Shown: positions 11,471 through 24,791, counted from the first letter of the stretch. The stretch: 64,000 nt of DNA from Echinarachnius parma (GCA_037951105.1 JBAMJV010003282.1:1-64000), one strand, 5' to 3'. The notes: generated from the sequence alone by a model not told the origin. Numbers and translations: made by a program.

Positions 11471-12061
11471 CTTCACACACACGCTCTGCGTGAACCCTGT
11501 ATGATACACGCGTGCACTGAGTGTGTGCACACAATGATTAGTACAGACATCCATGGTTGAATACCTATCTGTTAAGGAACATTCACTTGCAAATACTGCG
11601 ACTATTTTATAAATTGTAATATTCTTTTGACAATTATGCAACCGACAAGTGGGTTCAGATGAATGCATATATTTGTTGACAAATTGTACAATATGCAGCA
11701 AGTGGTGCCGATTGGGGGACCACGAAACTGGAAAACTAAGCACCTTTTTGCTAGTCAGCCCACAGGCTAAATACAAACCTGTCGGTTGAATACCTCCCTT
11801 TCAATGGTGAGGGTGTATAATGATAATAAAATAACCTTTGATGAAAAGCAGAAATATCTAGAGGGTTGCCTGGAGTTTTCAGGATAACCCAAAACAAGGC
11901 TTATAATGCTTATTAAGCACGATAAATCACTTGTAAGGTTTATTTTATTTGCATTCTGTTGTAACGTATAGTGATTTCGAACATGACCGGCCCTTCATAA
12001 GTTATATTGTCTTGCTGCAGGCTGTTGCAGGTCGTCGCAAGTCCCCGTGACTGCTCCATTA

Positions 12062-12968
12062 TGGAGTGGTCACACAACACTTGCGACGACCTGCAACAGC
12101 CTGCAACAAGACAATAAAACTTATGAAGGGCCGATCATGTTCGAAATTCCTATATTTTGCAACATTTGTCTTTGATATGGCTCCATACTCGGGCTAATTT
12201 CATATAAGCTTGGTGCATCAATAGGGAAGCCCACCGCTAGCATGCTCCTCGGGGAGTAGAGGATGTGTACAATGCGGGTCTGACGCTTAGAGGCTATTAG
12301 GCGCTATATAAATACGAACTACTATTATTATTCATTATTATTAAATAATATTATTGTTAAAATTATCAATATTACTATTAGAATTATTATTATTATTAGG
12401 AGTAGTAGTAGTAGTAGTAGTAGTAGAGTAGTATTACATAATTTGTGCATCAATACCATATCAATATCAGAGCAGAGAGATATTAACAGTTTTAATTATG
12501 AATTACTTTATATCACTTATATAGTTATGAATTACTGTATACAATTCATTGTTGTAAATGTGGTTGATTAGCAATTATGCACAATGATTTGATATTTGTT
12601 CTTTGTGTAGTGTAGTGTAGCTTTGTTTATTTTATACTGATTTACTTTTGTAAATTTTGTACTTAACATTAATGTTCAAATTCATTCAAATTCGAATGTA
12701 AACAATTGCTATATTGTATTATATATACTATGTATGTTTTGATGTACACTGATCCTTTCAGCACTGCTGCTGATCAGTTTGAAATGTATACCAAAATAAA
12801 TTAATAAATAAATAAATCCTTGAATTGTGGAACATTTTGTGAGTGTTTATATTGTATATCTGCAGGGCGGTGATGTATTACAGACTTTGGCAAAATCCGC
12901 CTTTCATATGTGCACGTGACCAAATCGCAAGCTGTTGCAGGTCGTCGCAAGTCCGTGTGACTACTCCA
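12062..12968. mobile_element. Harbinger-like element 2, complete MITE
   Basis: The left end TGGAGTGGTCACACAACACT and the right end GTCCGTGTGACTACTCCA are inverted repeats that continue through the GCGACGACCTGCAACAG block. Flanks are TTA (12059-12061) and TCA (12969-12971). Its 907-bp body matches the inverted left part of element 1: the CCTCTACTCCCCGGGGAGTG region, the AT-rich triplet tract and GTCTGTAATACAT. It has no ORF. Its left end abuts the right end of repeat copy B head-to-head, sharing one TTA. Confidence 0.65.
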
Positions 12969-13035
12969 TCAGTCAAGGAGTAATGCGAGAGGGCGCTATG
13001 TATGTATGTAAGAAAAGCCCAAGTCCTTCTTTTAA

Positions 13036-13396
13036 TACATACGCGTCAAATCGGCTAAAAGCGCGCTGGTAAGCCAAGACTAGCGCCGCTGCTGTAACGT
13101 ACATTTCTATATGCATCAAACTCTGCGACTCTGCGACATCGATCTAGCTAAGGCAAGTCCAAGGGCAAGGGTGACCATTAATTAGTGACCGATCTCGATG
13201 TGGACTACGACCACCACGATGCGACTTGGAAAAGTCATCTAGGTGTAGATACATCACACTCACAATCATCATGTTGTGTGAAACCACGATTTTATTGAGA
13301 ACATGGCTATGCTTGCGTGTGAATCAACACACATGAGCTAGCCTTGGCTTACCAGCGCGCTTTCACGAGTTTTTGAGGAAAACTGACGCGTATGTA
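13036..13396. mobile_element. TTAA-flanked MITE, ACGCGTCA ends
   Basis: The inverted ends TACATACGCGTCA and TGACGCGTATGTA, with a second block AGCGCGCTGGTAAGCCAAG / CTTGGCTTACCAGCGCGCT, enclose 361 bp. The left flank is TTAA (13032-13035); the right is TTAC (13397-13400), a one-base decay. This suits a piggyBac-type target. Confidence 0.55.
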
Positions 13397-13994
13397 TTAC
13401 GGAAAAAATTCATACTAGATTACACTCACTCATTTTAGGCAGGAATTAAGGTTAATCCTTTATACACAAGATGGGCCCATGTATAAGCAACAATTTCCCA
13501 TGTTTAACTCAATTTGGCCAAAAATTGGACTTCGCCGTTTTTATATTCAGGTCTTCAATTGATTTTTACGTCCCAATGATGATTTTACTAGACATATCAT
13601 ACAGATATGGAGTTCAACAATAACACAAAATGTGTGAATTTTAACATTGCTGCCGGTGGCCATCTTGAATTTGAGGGGTTAGACGGTCAATCTAGCAGAT
13701 TGACCCATATCCTAGGTCATCTATTTTAAAATGTTTCTCCTTCAAATATCTCAATAAATACACAATTTTCATAGAATAACACATTCCAATGAATAGATTT
13801 GCATAAATTATGGAAATTAGGCATAATTTGCATATATATAGTGTTTCTGTGAATGAATGTTCCCCTATTGATCCAAGGAATATAAAAACACCATTTGCAT
13901 AAATTATGGAAATTAGGCCTAATTTGCGTAGATACAGAGTGTCTCTTTCGATGAATTTTTTTCTTATGATCCAAGGAATATGTACCAAAAATGC
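13397..13994. repeat. AT-rich dispersed repeat with internal tandem units
   Basis: Two related units at about 13798-13860 and 13890-13955 share GCATAAATTATGGAAATTAGGC. The small minus-strand ORFs here are translations of those units. CATCTTGAATTTGAG near 13660 resembles the arms of the 4.1-5.6 kb foldback. Confidence 0.5.
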
Positions 13995-14520
13995 AATAAG
14001 TTCATAGCCCGACCTTGAAGGAGCAGGAAGTTGGGTGACCTAATGTTGTGTATGCAAGTTTGCACCTTTCACATAGTCAATGGTGTAAAGCCAGGTCAGT
14101 TATATTCTGTTTCTGTTCTAGACTGGCTGTCATTGTTGCAATGTTCATTAAAAATCACTTGGAAATTTAACAATGCAAGTTGATGAGAGGCATGTGCTGC
14201 TTCAGGTCACTGTGCCTGCTCACATGAGTAAGGTGACCCTTCAACAACCATTGACTGCCGGATGGGGTTGTTACTTCTTCCTCTATATTCCCAGAACCTG
14301 ACATTGTTAGATCTCTACCCATAGACGATGAAACATTCGCAAGGTTGTGCTTTTCAGGAGGATAATGAGACAGAAGATACCAGTATATAATTTTCTGAGG
14401 GGTCTTTAAGAGACTTCTTAAAGGATGTCCTAGTGGCTGTAGATGAGGATTACACGAACATCTGCCTAGATTAATTGATGTTGCACCTTAACTCATTCAA
14501 GGTCGGGCTATGAACTTTTT
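13995..14520. mobile_element. MITE with 20-bp perfect terminal inverted repeats
   Basis: GTTCATAGCCCGACCTTGAA (14000-14019) is exactly inverted at 14496-14515, and the match extends five more bases outward with one mismatch. The body is about 525 bp with no plausible ORF. The superfamily is not recognised and no target duplication is obvious. Confidence 0.6.
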
Positions 14521-15528
14521 GAACGCCCCTCGTACTATATACCTGTCCTCAAAACATATACGGACACACACAATGTTCAATATCTGGTTAGTATTTACTT
14601 TGCCTATACATGAAGTAGCTATACTATATGAGTATTACATGTAAGTAGTAATTAGTCTATACACACTAGGGGAAAAGGGTTCTATTCAGCACCTTTAACG
14701 GGTGCGCAAGCTTGCTACACTAGCGACACCCTTTGTGGTGCCCGTGAGCACCCTTTTCAGGTGGTGCTCACGGGCATCCTTTATTAAGGGTGCTCATTAG
14801 CACATTTCCCGCTAAAATGGAGCCCATTAGCACCATTTTTAATGAATTACCAACTATTATCCAACTTGTTATGAAAAAGCATAATTGTAGGAACACATGC
14901 TGTTATTCTTTGATGATCCAAGTGATCCACCAAGTGAGGTATTATTATTTCTATTATTTGCCTCAGCCGAGGAACTTCATAAAATAATCACGTTACAAAA
15001 TAGCAAACAAATTCATGAATTATACATGTTGTTCAAATCGTCTTATTTCTGTGTCAAAATTTGCGTTCGTTTTTGTGACTCTAACTTCATAATATAATTT
15101 GTTGACTTGTTGACTATAGGCAGCTGAATAAACACATCGCAACGCATAAAGCGCGCTTATAATGCAGCTTGATGCATGCATACGTTACATACATTTCCGC
15201 ACGAAGCGCCATGTAGCCTACGTTAAATAATAACGTGTAGGGTGAATCAGCGCATCACTCATTTAATTGATGACGTCACTTCCAATACAATAGTGCACTA
15301 TTGCACTGTCAGATCAGTAGAGCGTGCACTTTTAGATCATTTCTACTGAATATCATGTGACCTGAATTCAACCAATCACAACTCGAGCACATGCTTGTTA
15401 TATAATACTATAAACGAGGTACGAAGTACCGAGTTCAATAGTACTGGCGGGGTTGTACGCTGAGTGAAATACTGCCCTCGCATAACAAATAATTTATTAT
15501 TTCCTTACAATTCGAATTCCACACTATT
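14521..15528. other. No recognisable gene
   Basis: AT-rich DNA. 14690-14830 has short inverted words (GTGCCCGTGAGCACC / GGTGCTCACGGGCA). Two overlapping + strand ORFs of about 65 codons have no recognisable domain. Confidence 0.35.
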
Positions 15529-15685
15529 GCCCCGTTGTAGAAAGATATACAATTGATTGTAAGTTACAAGGAATTGTAAATTAGATCATGTGTTCTAAAC
15601 GCGCAATGTGATCGGTTGAAACGCGAACATTTTCTGACTTACAATAAATTGTAACTTTACAGACGATCTCTATCTGCAACGGGGC
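15529..15685. mobile_element. Short MITE with GCCCCGTTG ends
   Basis: GCCCCGTTGTAGAAAGATA and TATCTGCAACGGGGC are inverted repeats around a 157-bp AT-rich body that holds a second inverted pair (TTGTAAGTTACAA / CTTACAATAAATTGTAA). The CTTTCTGCAAC end sequence recurs at 41057 and 41159. Confidence 0.5.
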
Positions 15686-15966
15686 CCTGCTGTACTTTAA
15701 TTTGAAATGGTTAGTACGTGCACAACTCGAATAGCTATGTAATTAACTTCCAATATTTGTTACATATAAGTATATAACTTATGTACAACCAGAAATTACT
15801 TCTTCTTCAAGATGTCTGCCAACAGGCAGGTTTAAACCCATTATAAGCAAACTTCTCTCCTAAGTAATCTTACTTTAAAATTTGCATTATTGTCCTTGTG
15901 TCATTTGACCATTGTACGAGTCCTTTCTCTAACCCAATTTTCATAGTTTAACCAATTTAGATACCC

Positions 15967-18900
15967 CTTGTAACTTTGCTCAGTGATATTCACAAGTTGG
16001 GTAAACCCCCGGGGGGGTCACTCTCATACACAAGTGCTACCCACCCGTGTCACACCTTTTAAAAAAGGACCCTAATGGGCCAAAATGGCGTATCGCACCT
16101 TTTTAAAAATGGACCCTAATGGGCAAAAATGGCGTATCGCACCATTTCTGAAATTTACCCTAAATGGCGTATGTATCGCACCTTTTCTGAAAGGCGTAAT
16201 GCACATTTTAAAGTTAACACCCCTTAATTGTTAAAATGGCATAATGTGGCAGCTCGATAAAGGCATCGGGATCGGCTCATCCTCCTCATGGACATGGTTA
16301 CTTAGAAGTGCACTCATACATCGGCTCATGACCATGGCCATAGCATGACCCATGTCACTCAGAGGGTTCAACGGAGTAGACCCACCATGCCCACACTCGG
16401 TGATGATGTCAGTGACTCAGTTCAGTGACACAAACAATCAATTTGAATAATCTTTTCAGCCTAGAAATAGAATTGCAATTCTACAAGAAACAACTATTAT
16501 TTATAATTATATTGCAATTATATTGCAGTCTCAGTAAAAGGAAGTTTGTATCCTTCAATAACGTGTTTTATATAGTTAGTTTATATAACTGATATAATGG
16601 GTGCTCCAGAATAATTATCAGCCCCCAGGCTCAGCGGAAATTACTGTATTCGATCGCCCAGATCGCCGGGCTAGAGTCAGTGGCACTAGGCCCCTACCAT
16701 TTATGCAAACACATTCGTTGCCTGCGTTTATTACTATTTTACTTACGGGCCCGTCTCCATTGTATTAGATACAAAATGTATCAATAAATGCCGATTCTCG
16801 GTTGGTAAATGACTCCTTGTCCTTCGACGGCTTCATCCTAAAGTCGTATAAAACGCTCTTTCATGGCTCTGATCTGACGCGTCGCAGCTTCGAATATATT
16901 CAGATCACTGGAAGTTTATGCTGAAAATACCGTCTGAACTAGCGACCAGTGTGATGCATGTGAACAGCGCACCGCATGTAGCGCACTTGTTACGCGTATA
17001 CACGCACACAACATTCATGCACACATATATTACAGCCGCAGAAATAAAAATATTTGAAAACCAAGTACTGAGCTACGGTAGCTAAAAAGGGACCCCTTTT
17101 GTAGAAAAACGTCGAAACCTGTAAACCTGAAAAGGTACCCTTTTTTAGGTTTTTGTGCGATCAGTGCTTGAAAAACACCCCTTTTTAAGGAAAACGTCGA
17201 CGACGCCGTATAGCTGAAAATGATACCCTTTCGACGCTTTTTTCTGACGCGGTGCGTAGCCAGTCATGTTGGGAGTGACCCCCCCGGGGGTAAACCAAAT
17301 AATATACAGTACATGTATTTACCCTGTGTTTAGCCATGTTTATTTCATTGCTTCTATTCGCCTTCCCTATTATGTTCTGCACGAAGCTATTCTAGAGAGT
17401 ACCTCGGTCTCCAGCTAATTTCTTCTCCTCCTTTCTATTTTCTAAAAATCTTTTCTTAATCTCCAAAGGAGTTGGTGGTTTATTTTTATTTTTACTGTCT
17501 ATAAATATCATTTTTTTTTTTTTATTATTATATGATTTAATAACTGTTCCTGCCCTATGTTTAACTCATCTATCCCTACATGGATAGCTTTCCAATTTTT
17601 ATTTGTAATCTCTACTAAATTAAATAGATTCCCACACTCTTCCCAAATTAGTTTTACTTTCTCACAAAAACACAATAAATGCTCGTAAGTTTCTTCATAT
17701 TTACCACAAAAAGAACATAAATTACTATTAACTATTTTAAATGTATATAAATGTCATTTAGTATATATAATATTATAAAGCATTTTAAATTGAAATTCTC
17801 GAAGCTTTCTATTCAAAGTGCATTTTCTAAGTCTTACAAATATTGATTGTATATATTTCCCATTAATATTATAAATCTGCTCTAAATTTCGTTTTGCATA
17901 TGATTTTTCTACTCTCTTATTTGATCTAATTTGATCTAACAAATATACCCTTTCAAAAATTAAAAAGTCCATATCTAATTACCTATCTATATTTGAGTGG
18001 GTATTTTTATTTTAAAATTGTTTCCATGAAGGAGGAATGCCAAGAAAAATACGTTGTATTTCAGTAATTTCTAAAGTATTTAAACCCTTTCTTTGAAATT
18101 CCTGATTTGTTTTTATATTGCCTTCCCCATCAACAATATGATGCAACTTATAAACATTTTGTTTTAATAGTTGTTCATCAAAAGGAACATGACCATCAAT
18201 ATAAACAAATCTATTTTTATAAATAATCTCATCCCTTTTAGATGTATCTTTTTTTAACAAAAACGTTTTCGTGGCCATCCAAACGTCCAACATATCTCCA
18301 TAAAATGCCGGTAATGCTAATTCAGATATACCTATGGTTGCATTATTATAAAATATCAAACTTCCTCCAACATCTTTAGTTAATTAATTAAAATACTGTT
18401 TCCATCCCATTTTTGCATCCCCCGTTAAGAGTCGCTTTACCCACCAAATCCTTTGCACTAAAATAAATAAATGAAAGTCTGTTAGTCTAAGTCCACCTTT
18501 ACAATAATCCAAGAACATAACATTTCGTTTAATTTTTATCTTTTCCATTCCACAAAAAGTCAAAAACCAATTTATCCAATTCTTGAAATACCCAATTCGG
18601 TACTGGTGTTAGCGCCGATACATAAATAAATTTTGACAAAATAAACGTTTTTAGCAATTGAATTTCCCCCATTAAAGTTAAATCTCTTTGTTTCCACCAA
18701 GACAACAACTTTTTTATTCTAGTCAAAATTTCCTTATAATTTGTCCTTTCCTGAATTTCAACATCTAAAGAAAAGTATATACCCAGAATCTTGACTATTT
18801 GTACTATTTTACCAAATGGAAGAGCAATATTTTCATTTTGAGAAGGGCCTAACAATAATATAAAAGTTTTTTCTTTATTAATTTTTAATCCAGAATTTCT

Positions 18901-20526
18901 AGCAAATCTTTCAAACAGTTTATCTACCCTTTTAAATGAGTTTGAGTCCCGAATAAAGAGAGTCATATCGTCTGCATAAAGAATTTGTTTTACTTGTACA
19001 TTATTAAAAATAAATCCTTGAATTTCAGGGTCTTTATATATTGAACAAGCTAAAATTTCAATACAAAGTCTAAACAAATATGGGGACAGGGGTCCCCCTG
19101 TCTAACACCTCTCTTGATATCAAAGTATATCCAGTAGATGCGCCCCCATTAAAAACACAACTTTGAGCATTATTATATATAGTCTCCACCTATCTACAAA
19201 ATGACGGTCCAAAACAAAATGTAATCAAAACCTTCTGCAAAAAAGTATGTGAAACTAAATCAAAAGCCTTTTCAAAATCAATTATCATCATATACGTATT
19301 TTATTGACTGACGTATGATGAATTATATCATCTATCATTCTTATCGCTTCACCTATGTTTCGACCTTTCAAATATCCCACCTGGTCGACAGAAATTAATT
19401 CATTTAAAACTTTTAAAATCCTTATAGCAAGCACTTTAGTCAACATTTTGTAATCTATATTCAATAAGGATATTGGTCTATATTTTTTTTTTATAAATAA
19501 GGGATCTTTTCCTTCTTTATGAATCAAACTAATAACCGCCTGCTTTTGTGATGAAGAAAGTTCCTTCTTTCCAAAGGCTGAATTTACAGAATCTACAACT
19601 AAATGTCCTATTAATGGCCAAAACAGTATATAAAATTCATCATTCCCCGGGGATTTATGCCATTTATGCCATTTCTTTCATGGCTGCAATACATTCTCCG
19701 TTTGTTATTTTGCCTTCACATAATCCACACAAATCTGAATTTAATTTTGGCAAGTCCTGAAAAAAATCATCCACAAAATTAATTTCCTCTTCCGATTGAG
19801 CATAAAGCTTACTATAAAATGTATATATTTCCTGCATAATATTTTTTGATCAAAACTTATATCTTCATCTATATAAAGTTTACTAATCAATGTTTTCTTT
19901 TTATTAGACTTCATTAATTGAGAAAAATACCTAGTGTCTCTTTCTCCACATTCATAGTGCGATGCTCTAGAACGAATGTTAATACCTTCATTTATATAAT
20001 TATAACAATCCTGTTCTTCTTTTTATTTTTCGTTCTAAGTCATCAATTTTCCGCTGGTCTATCCCATTCAACAATTAATTTTCCAACTTAAACATATCCT
20101 CTTCCAAATGTCCAATTCTTTGTTTTCGTTGTATTGCCTTTTCTTTTGAATATTTTCTACTAACATTTCTAATTTTCATTTTCAAAAAATCCCATAAAAC
20201 TCGTTTATCTTCTATTTCTATTTGAAATTCTTCTTTTAATTTAATAATTTCCTCTTGAATACAATTAATATATTCATTATCTTGACATAAACTATTATTC
20301 AATTTCCAATAGGATCCCTGAAACTTAAATGAATACATTAACTTGTCATAACATTTCAATTGAATGGCTGAATGATCTGGAGCCGTAGAAGGTATTATAT
20401 CACACTTTAGTACTACATGTTCTATCTGCTTAGAAACAAACCAATAATCTAATCTACTTTGCATAAATGGATTAACTTGCCTATATGTAAACTGTTTCTT
20501 CAATCCAATCCTTACCCTCCAAACAT
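15967..20526 (-). pseudogene. L1/Tx1-like LINE ORF2, tandem copy 1 (degenerate)
   Basis: Minus-strand LINE. From its 5' side (high coordinates) it has an endonuclease C-terminal part with SRLDYWFVSKQ and PDHSAI (about 20390-20460), RT motifs KYRPISLLNIDYKMLTKV and QVGYLKGRNIG (19370-19490), the catalytic LYADDMTLF (about 18960-18985), a thumb region with WNGKDK (18530), and zf-RVT-type C-terminal sequence to about 17500. Frameshifts and stops break it into many frames. It is nearly identical to copy 2 (20527-23818). It is 5'-truncated at AAACAT, immediately abutting the 3' end of copy 2, lacks 27 bp present in copy 2 near 20665, and is split at its 3' end by the element at 16007-17289. It cannot encode a functional protein. 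Confidence 0.85.
16007..17289. mobile_element. 1283-bp element with C4G7TCACTC ends and GTAAAC duplication
   Basis: The ends CCCCGGGGGGGTCACTC and GAGTGACCCCCCCGGGG are perfect inverted repeats. GTAAAC occurs on both sides (16001-16006, 17290-17295), whereas the uninterrupted paralogous site in copy 2 has it once, proving a clean insertion. The interior holds three units around GGACCCTAATGGGC / GGCGTATCGCACC (16070-16200) and ACCCCTTTTT words near the right end. No transposase was recognised, and the ORF at 17185-17382(-) is not convincing. Confidence 0.8.
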
Positions 20527-23500
20527 CTTGTAACTTTGCTCAGTGATATTCACAAGTTGGGTAAACCAATATACAGTACATGTATTTACCCTGTGTTTAG
20601 CCATGTTTATTTCATTGCTTCTATTCGCCTTCCCTATTATGTTCTGCACGAAGCTATTCTAGATTGTCCAACTTTCTAAAATGATATGTTAGAGTACCTC
20701 GGTCTCCAGCTAATTTCTTCTCCTCCTTTCTATTTTCTAAAAATCTTTTCTTAATCTCCAAAGGAGTTGGTGGTTTATTTTTATTTTTACTGTCTATAAA
20801 TATCATTTTTTTTTTTTATTATTATATGATTTAATAACTGTTCCTGCCCTATGTTTAACTCATCTATCCCTACATGGATAGCTTTCCAATTTTTATTTGT
20901 AATCTCTACTAAATTAAATAGATTCCCACACTCTTCCCAAATTAGTTTTACTTTCTCACAAAAACACAATAAATGCTCGTAAGTTTCTTCATATTTACCA
21001 CAAAAAGAACATAAATTACTATTAACTATTTTAAATGTATATAAATGTCATTTAGTATATATAATATTATAAAGCATTTTAAATTGAAATTCTCGAAGCT
21101 TTCTATTCAAAGTGCATTTTCTAAGTCTTACAAATATTGATTGTATATATTTCCCATTAATATTATAAATCTGCTCTAAATTTCGTTCTGCATATGATTT
21201 TTCTACTCTCTTATTTGATCTAATTTGATCTAACAAATATACCCTTTCAAAAATTAAAAAGTCCATATCTAATTACCTATCTATATTTGAGTGGGTATTT
21301 TTATTTTAAAATTGTTTCCATGAAGGAGGAATGCCAAGAAAAATACGTTGTATTTCAGTAATTTCTAAAGTATTTAAACCCTTTCTTTGAAATTCCTGAT
21401 TTGTTTTTATATTGCCTTCCCCATCAACAATATGATGCAACTTATAAACATTTTGTTTTAATAGTTGTTCATCAAAAGGAACATGACCATCAATATAAAC
21501 AAATCTATTTTTATAAATAATCTCATCCCTTTTAGATGTATCTTTTTTTAACAAAAACGTTTTCGTGGCCATCCAAACGTCCAACATATCTCCATAAAAT
21601 GCCGGTAATACTAATTCAGATATACCTATGGTTGCATTATTATAAAATATCAAACTTCCTCCAACATCTTTAGTTAATTAATTAAAATACTGTTTCCATC
21701 CCATTTTTGCATCCCCCGTTAAGAGTCGCTTTACCCACCAAATCCTTTGCACTAAAATAAATAAATGAAAGTCTGTTAGTCTAAGTCCACCTTTACAATA
21801 ATCCAAGAACATAACATTTCGTTTAATTTTTATCTTTTCCATTCCACAAAAAGTCAAAAACCAATTTATCCAATTCTTGAAATACCCAATTCGGTACTGG
21901 TGTTAGCGCCGATACATAAATAAATGTTGACAAAATAAACGTTTTTAGCAATTGAATTTCCCCCATTAAAGTTAAATCTCTTTGTTTCCACCAAGACAAC
22001 AACTTTTTTATTCTACTCAAAATTTACTTATAATTTGTCCTTTCCTGAATTTCAACATCTAAAGAAAAGTATATACCCAGAATCTTGACTATTTGTACTA
22101 TTTTACCAAATGGAAGAGCAATATTTTCATTTTGAGAAGGGCCTAACAATAATATAAAAGTTTTTTCTTTATTAATTTTTAATCCAGAATTTCTAGCAAA
22201 ACTTTCAAACAGTTTCTCTACCCTTTTAAATGAGTTTGAGTCCCGAATAAAGAGAGTCATATCGTCTGCATAAAGAATTTGTTTTACTTGTACATTATTA
22301 AAAATAAATTCTTGAATTTCAGGGTCTTTATATATTGAACAAGCTAAAATTTCAATACAAAGTCTAAACAAATATGGGGACAGGGGTCCCCCTGTCTAAC
22401 ACCTCTCTTGATATCAAAGTATATCCAGTAGATGCGCCCCCATTAAAAACACAACTTTGAGCATTATTATATATAGTCTCCACCTATCTACAAAATGACG
22501 GTCCAAAACAAAATGTAATCAAAACCTTCTGCAAAAAAGTATGTGAAACTAAATCAAAAGCCTTTTCAAAATCAATTATCATCATATACGTATTTTATTG
22601 ACTGACGTATGATGAATTATATCATCTATCATTCTTATCGCTTCACCTATGTTTCGACCTTCAAATATCCCACCTGGTCGACAGAAATTAATTCATTTAA
22701 AACTTTTAAAATCCTTATAGCAAGCACTTTAGTCAACATTTTGTAATCTATATTCAATAAGGATATTGGTCTATATTTTTTTTTTTATAAATAAGGGATC
22801 TTTTCCTTCTTCATGAATCAAACTAATAACCGCCTGCTTTTGTGATGAAGAAAGTTCCTTCTTTCCAAAAGCTGAATTTACAGAATCTACAACTAAATTT
22901 CCTATTAATGGCCAAAACAGTATATAAAATTCATCATTCCCCGGGGATTTATGCCATTTATGCCATTTCTTTCATGGCTGCAATACATTCTCCGTTTGTT
23001 ATTTTGCCTTCACATAATCCACACAAATCTGAATTTAATTTTGGCAAGTCCTGAAAAAAATCATCCACAAAATTAATTTCCTCTTCCGATTGAGCATAAA
23101 GCTTACTATAAAATATATTTCCTGCAGAATATTTTTTTGATCAAAACTTATATCTTCATCTATATAAAGTTTACTAATCAATGTTTTCTTTTTATTAGAC
23201 TTCATTAATTGAGTAAAATACCTAGTGTCTCTTTCTCCACATTCATAGTGTGATGCTCTAGAACGAATTTTAATACCTTCATTTATATAATTATAACAAT
23301 CCTGTAAATCTTTTTTTTTTCGTTCTAAGTCATCAATTTTCCGCTGGTCTATCCCATTCAACAATTCATTTTCCAACTTTAAAATATCCTCTTCCAAATG
23401 TCCAATTCTTTGTTTTCGTTGTATTGCCTTTTCTTTTAATATTTTCTACTAACATTTCTAATTTTCATTTTTTCAAAAAATCCCATAAAACTCGTTTATC

Positions 23501-24380
23501 TTCTATTTCTATTTGAAATTCTTCTTTTAATTTAATAATTTCCTCTTTAATACAATTAATATATTCATTATCTTGACATAAACAATCATTCAATTTCCAA
23601 TAGGATCCCTGAAACTTAGATGAATACATTAACTTGTCATAACATTTCAATTGAATGGCTGAATGATCTGGAGCCGTAGAAGGTATTATATCACATTTTA
23701 GTACTACATGTTCTATCTGCTTAGAAACCAACCAATAATCGAATCTACTTTGCATAAATGGATTAACTTGCCTATATGTAAACTGTTTCTTCGATCCAAT
23801 CCTTACCCTCCAAACATCAATCAATTCAAATCTATCTAAAAATTGTTCAAATAAAATGTTAAATCGAGACTAAACATTATGTTTACTACGTCCCAAAAAA
23901 TCTAAATCTTTATTTAAAATAATATTAAAATCTCCCCCAATAATTATTGCATTATTTTCTATATTCATTTCTTTTACTATTTTTTCAAAATTTACCAAAA
24001 AATTCAGTCTTCTGATTCCCTTCCTCTTACTGGCAAATACACATTAGCCATTATCAATTCCATCCCCTAAATAATGCATTCCATTATAACATATCTACCA
24101 TTAGTATCTGAAACATTTATCTAATTTATGATCTATCAAAATAAGCACCCCTTTATTATGGTTTGTCCCATGGCTAAAATATGAACTCCCATTCCATAGC
24201 AATTTCCAAGTCTCCTCAACTTCAATTGTACTGTATGTTTCTTGTAAAAAAAAAATATCTGCACCTTTATCTTTACATTTTGTTTTGCCCTCTTTGACTT
24301 TTCTCGAATTCCTTTAACATTCAAAGAAAGAAAATTACATTTAATAAAAATATCTTTACTTTCCATAACTACATATTAAT
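20527..24380 (-). pseudogene. L1/Tx1-like LINE ORF2, tandem copy 2 (longer, degenerate)
   Basis: Same element as copy 1 but extending further 5', to the start of the endonuclease: KCNFLSLNVKGIREKSKR (start at 24366), then a frame with QLKLRRLG and MGQTIIKGCLF. Further on come PDHSAI (about 23670), a coiled Lys/Glu-rich linker (23040-23400), RT motifs, LYADDMTLF (about 22260) and the zf-RVT tail (20790-21270) with FCEKVKLIWEECGNLFNL. Domain order and motifs match the EN-RT-zinc-knuckle layout of L1/Tx1-type ORF2, nominally about 1,200 residues. Several frameshifts make it non-functional. Confidence 0.85.
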
Positions 24381-24499
24381 ATACATATATTCATGTATTC
24401 TTTCACCCATGTATAAGCTTCTAGCACACGGGCTGGCAGAAGCAGGCTCTAGAATATATAAATTACTCAAAAAATCGGCATACTACGTAGGCAATGCAA

Positions 24500-24790
24500 T
24501 TAACACTCACACACAGCACACACACTCACACACAGCACACACACTACACACAGTAACTTAACTAAACGTAATTGTAAGATGTATACACTAAACATCTTCC
24601 TCTGAGAGGTCTCGAGGTATCCTCCTCCTCCTTACTATATAACACATGTAAATTAAAGGCATTCATAAATATTTCATAATCTCCTTTTCTTCCATTTCTA
24701 AATAATTCAAATTCCAAACTATGTTTCATTAAATTTAAATTCAAAAGTTAACATTTATCTTTCTATATAAAGATTCAATAAGTAGTATTT
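24500..24790 (-). pseudogene. Possible LINE ORF1 3' remnant
   Basis: The minus-strand frame at 24562-24744 (ELFRNGRKGDYEIFMNAF) lies just upstream, in LINE orientation, of the ORF2 start at 24366. By position it could be the end of ORF1. There is no recognisable motif, so this is inference from location only. A CA-rich stretch lies at 24505-24560. Confidence 0.25.
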
Positions 24791-24791
24791 C

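Larger units (their letters stand above)
9421..12058 (+). repeat. Direct repeat copy B, interrupted by nested insertions
   Basis: Copy B of 7811-9213. It runs to about 10093, is split by a MITE, a hAT-like MITE and a LINE fragment (10094-11389), resumes at about 11390 (ATTACACACAGACACAC) and ends at GTGACTGCTCCA / TTA (12059-12061), the same terminus as element 1. It therefore represents a second right half of the Harbinger-like family. Confidence 0.8.
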
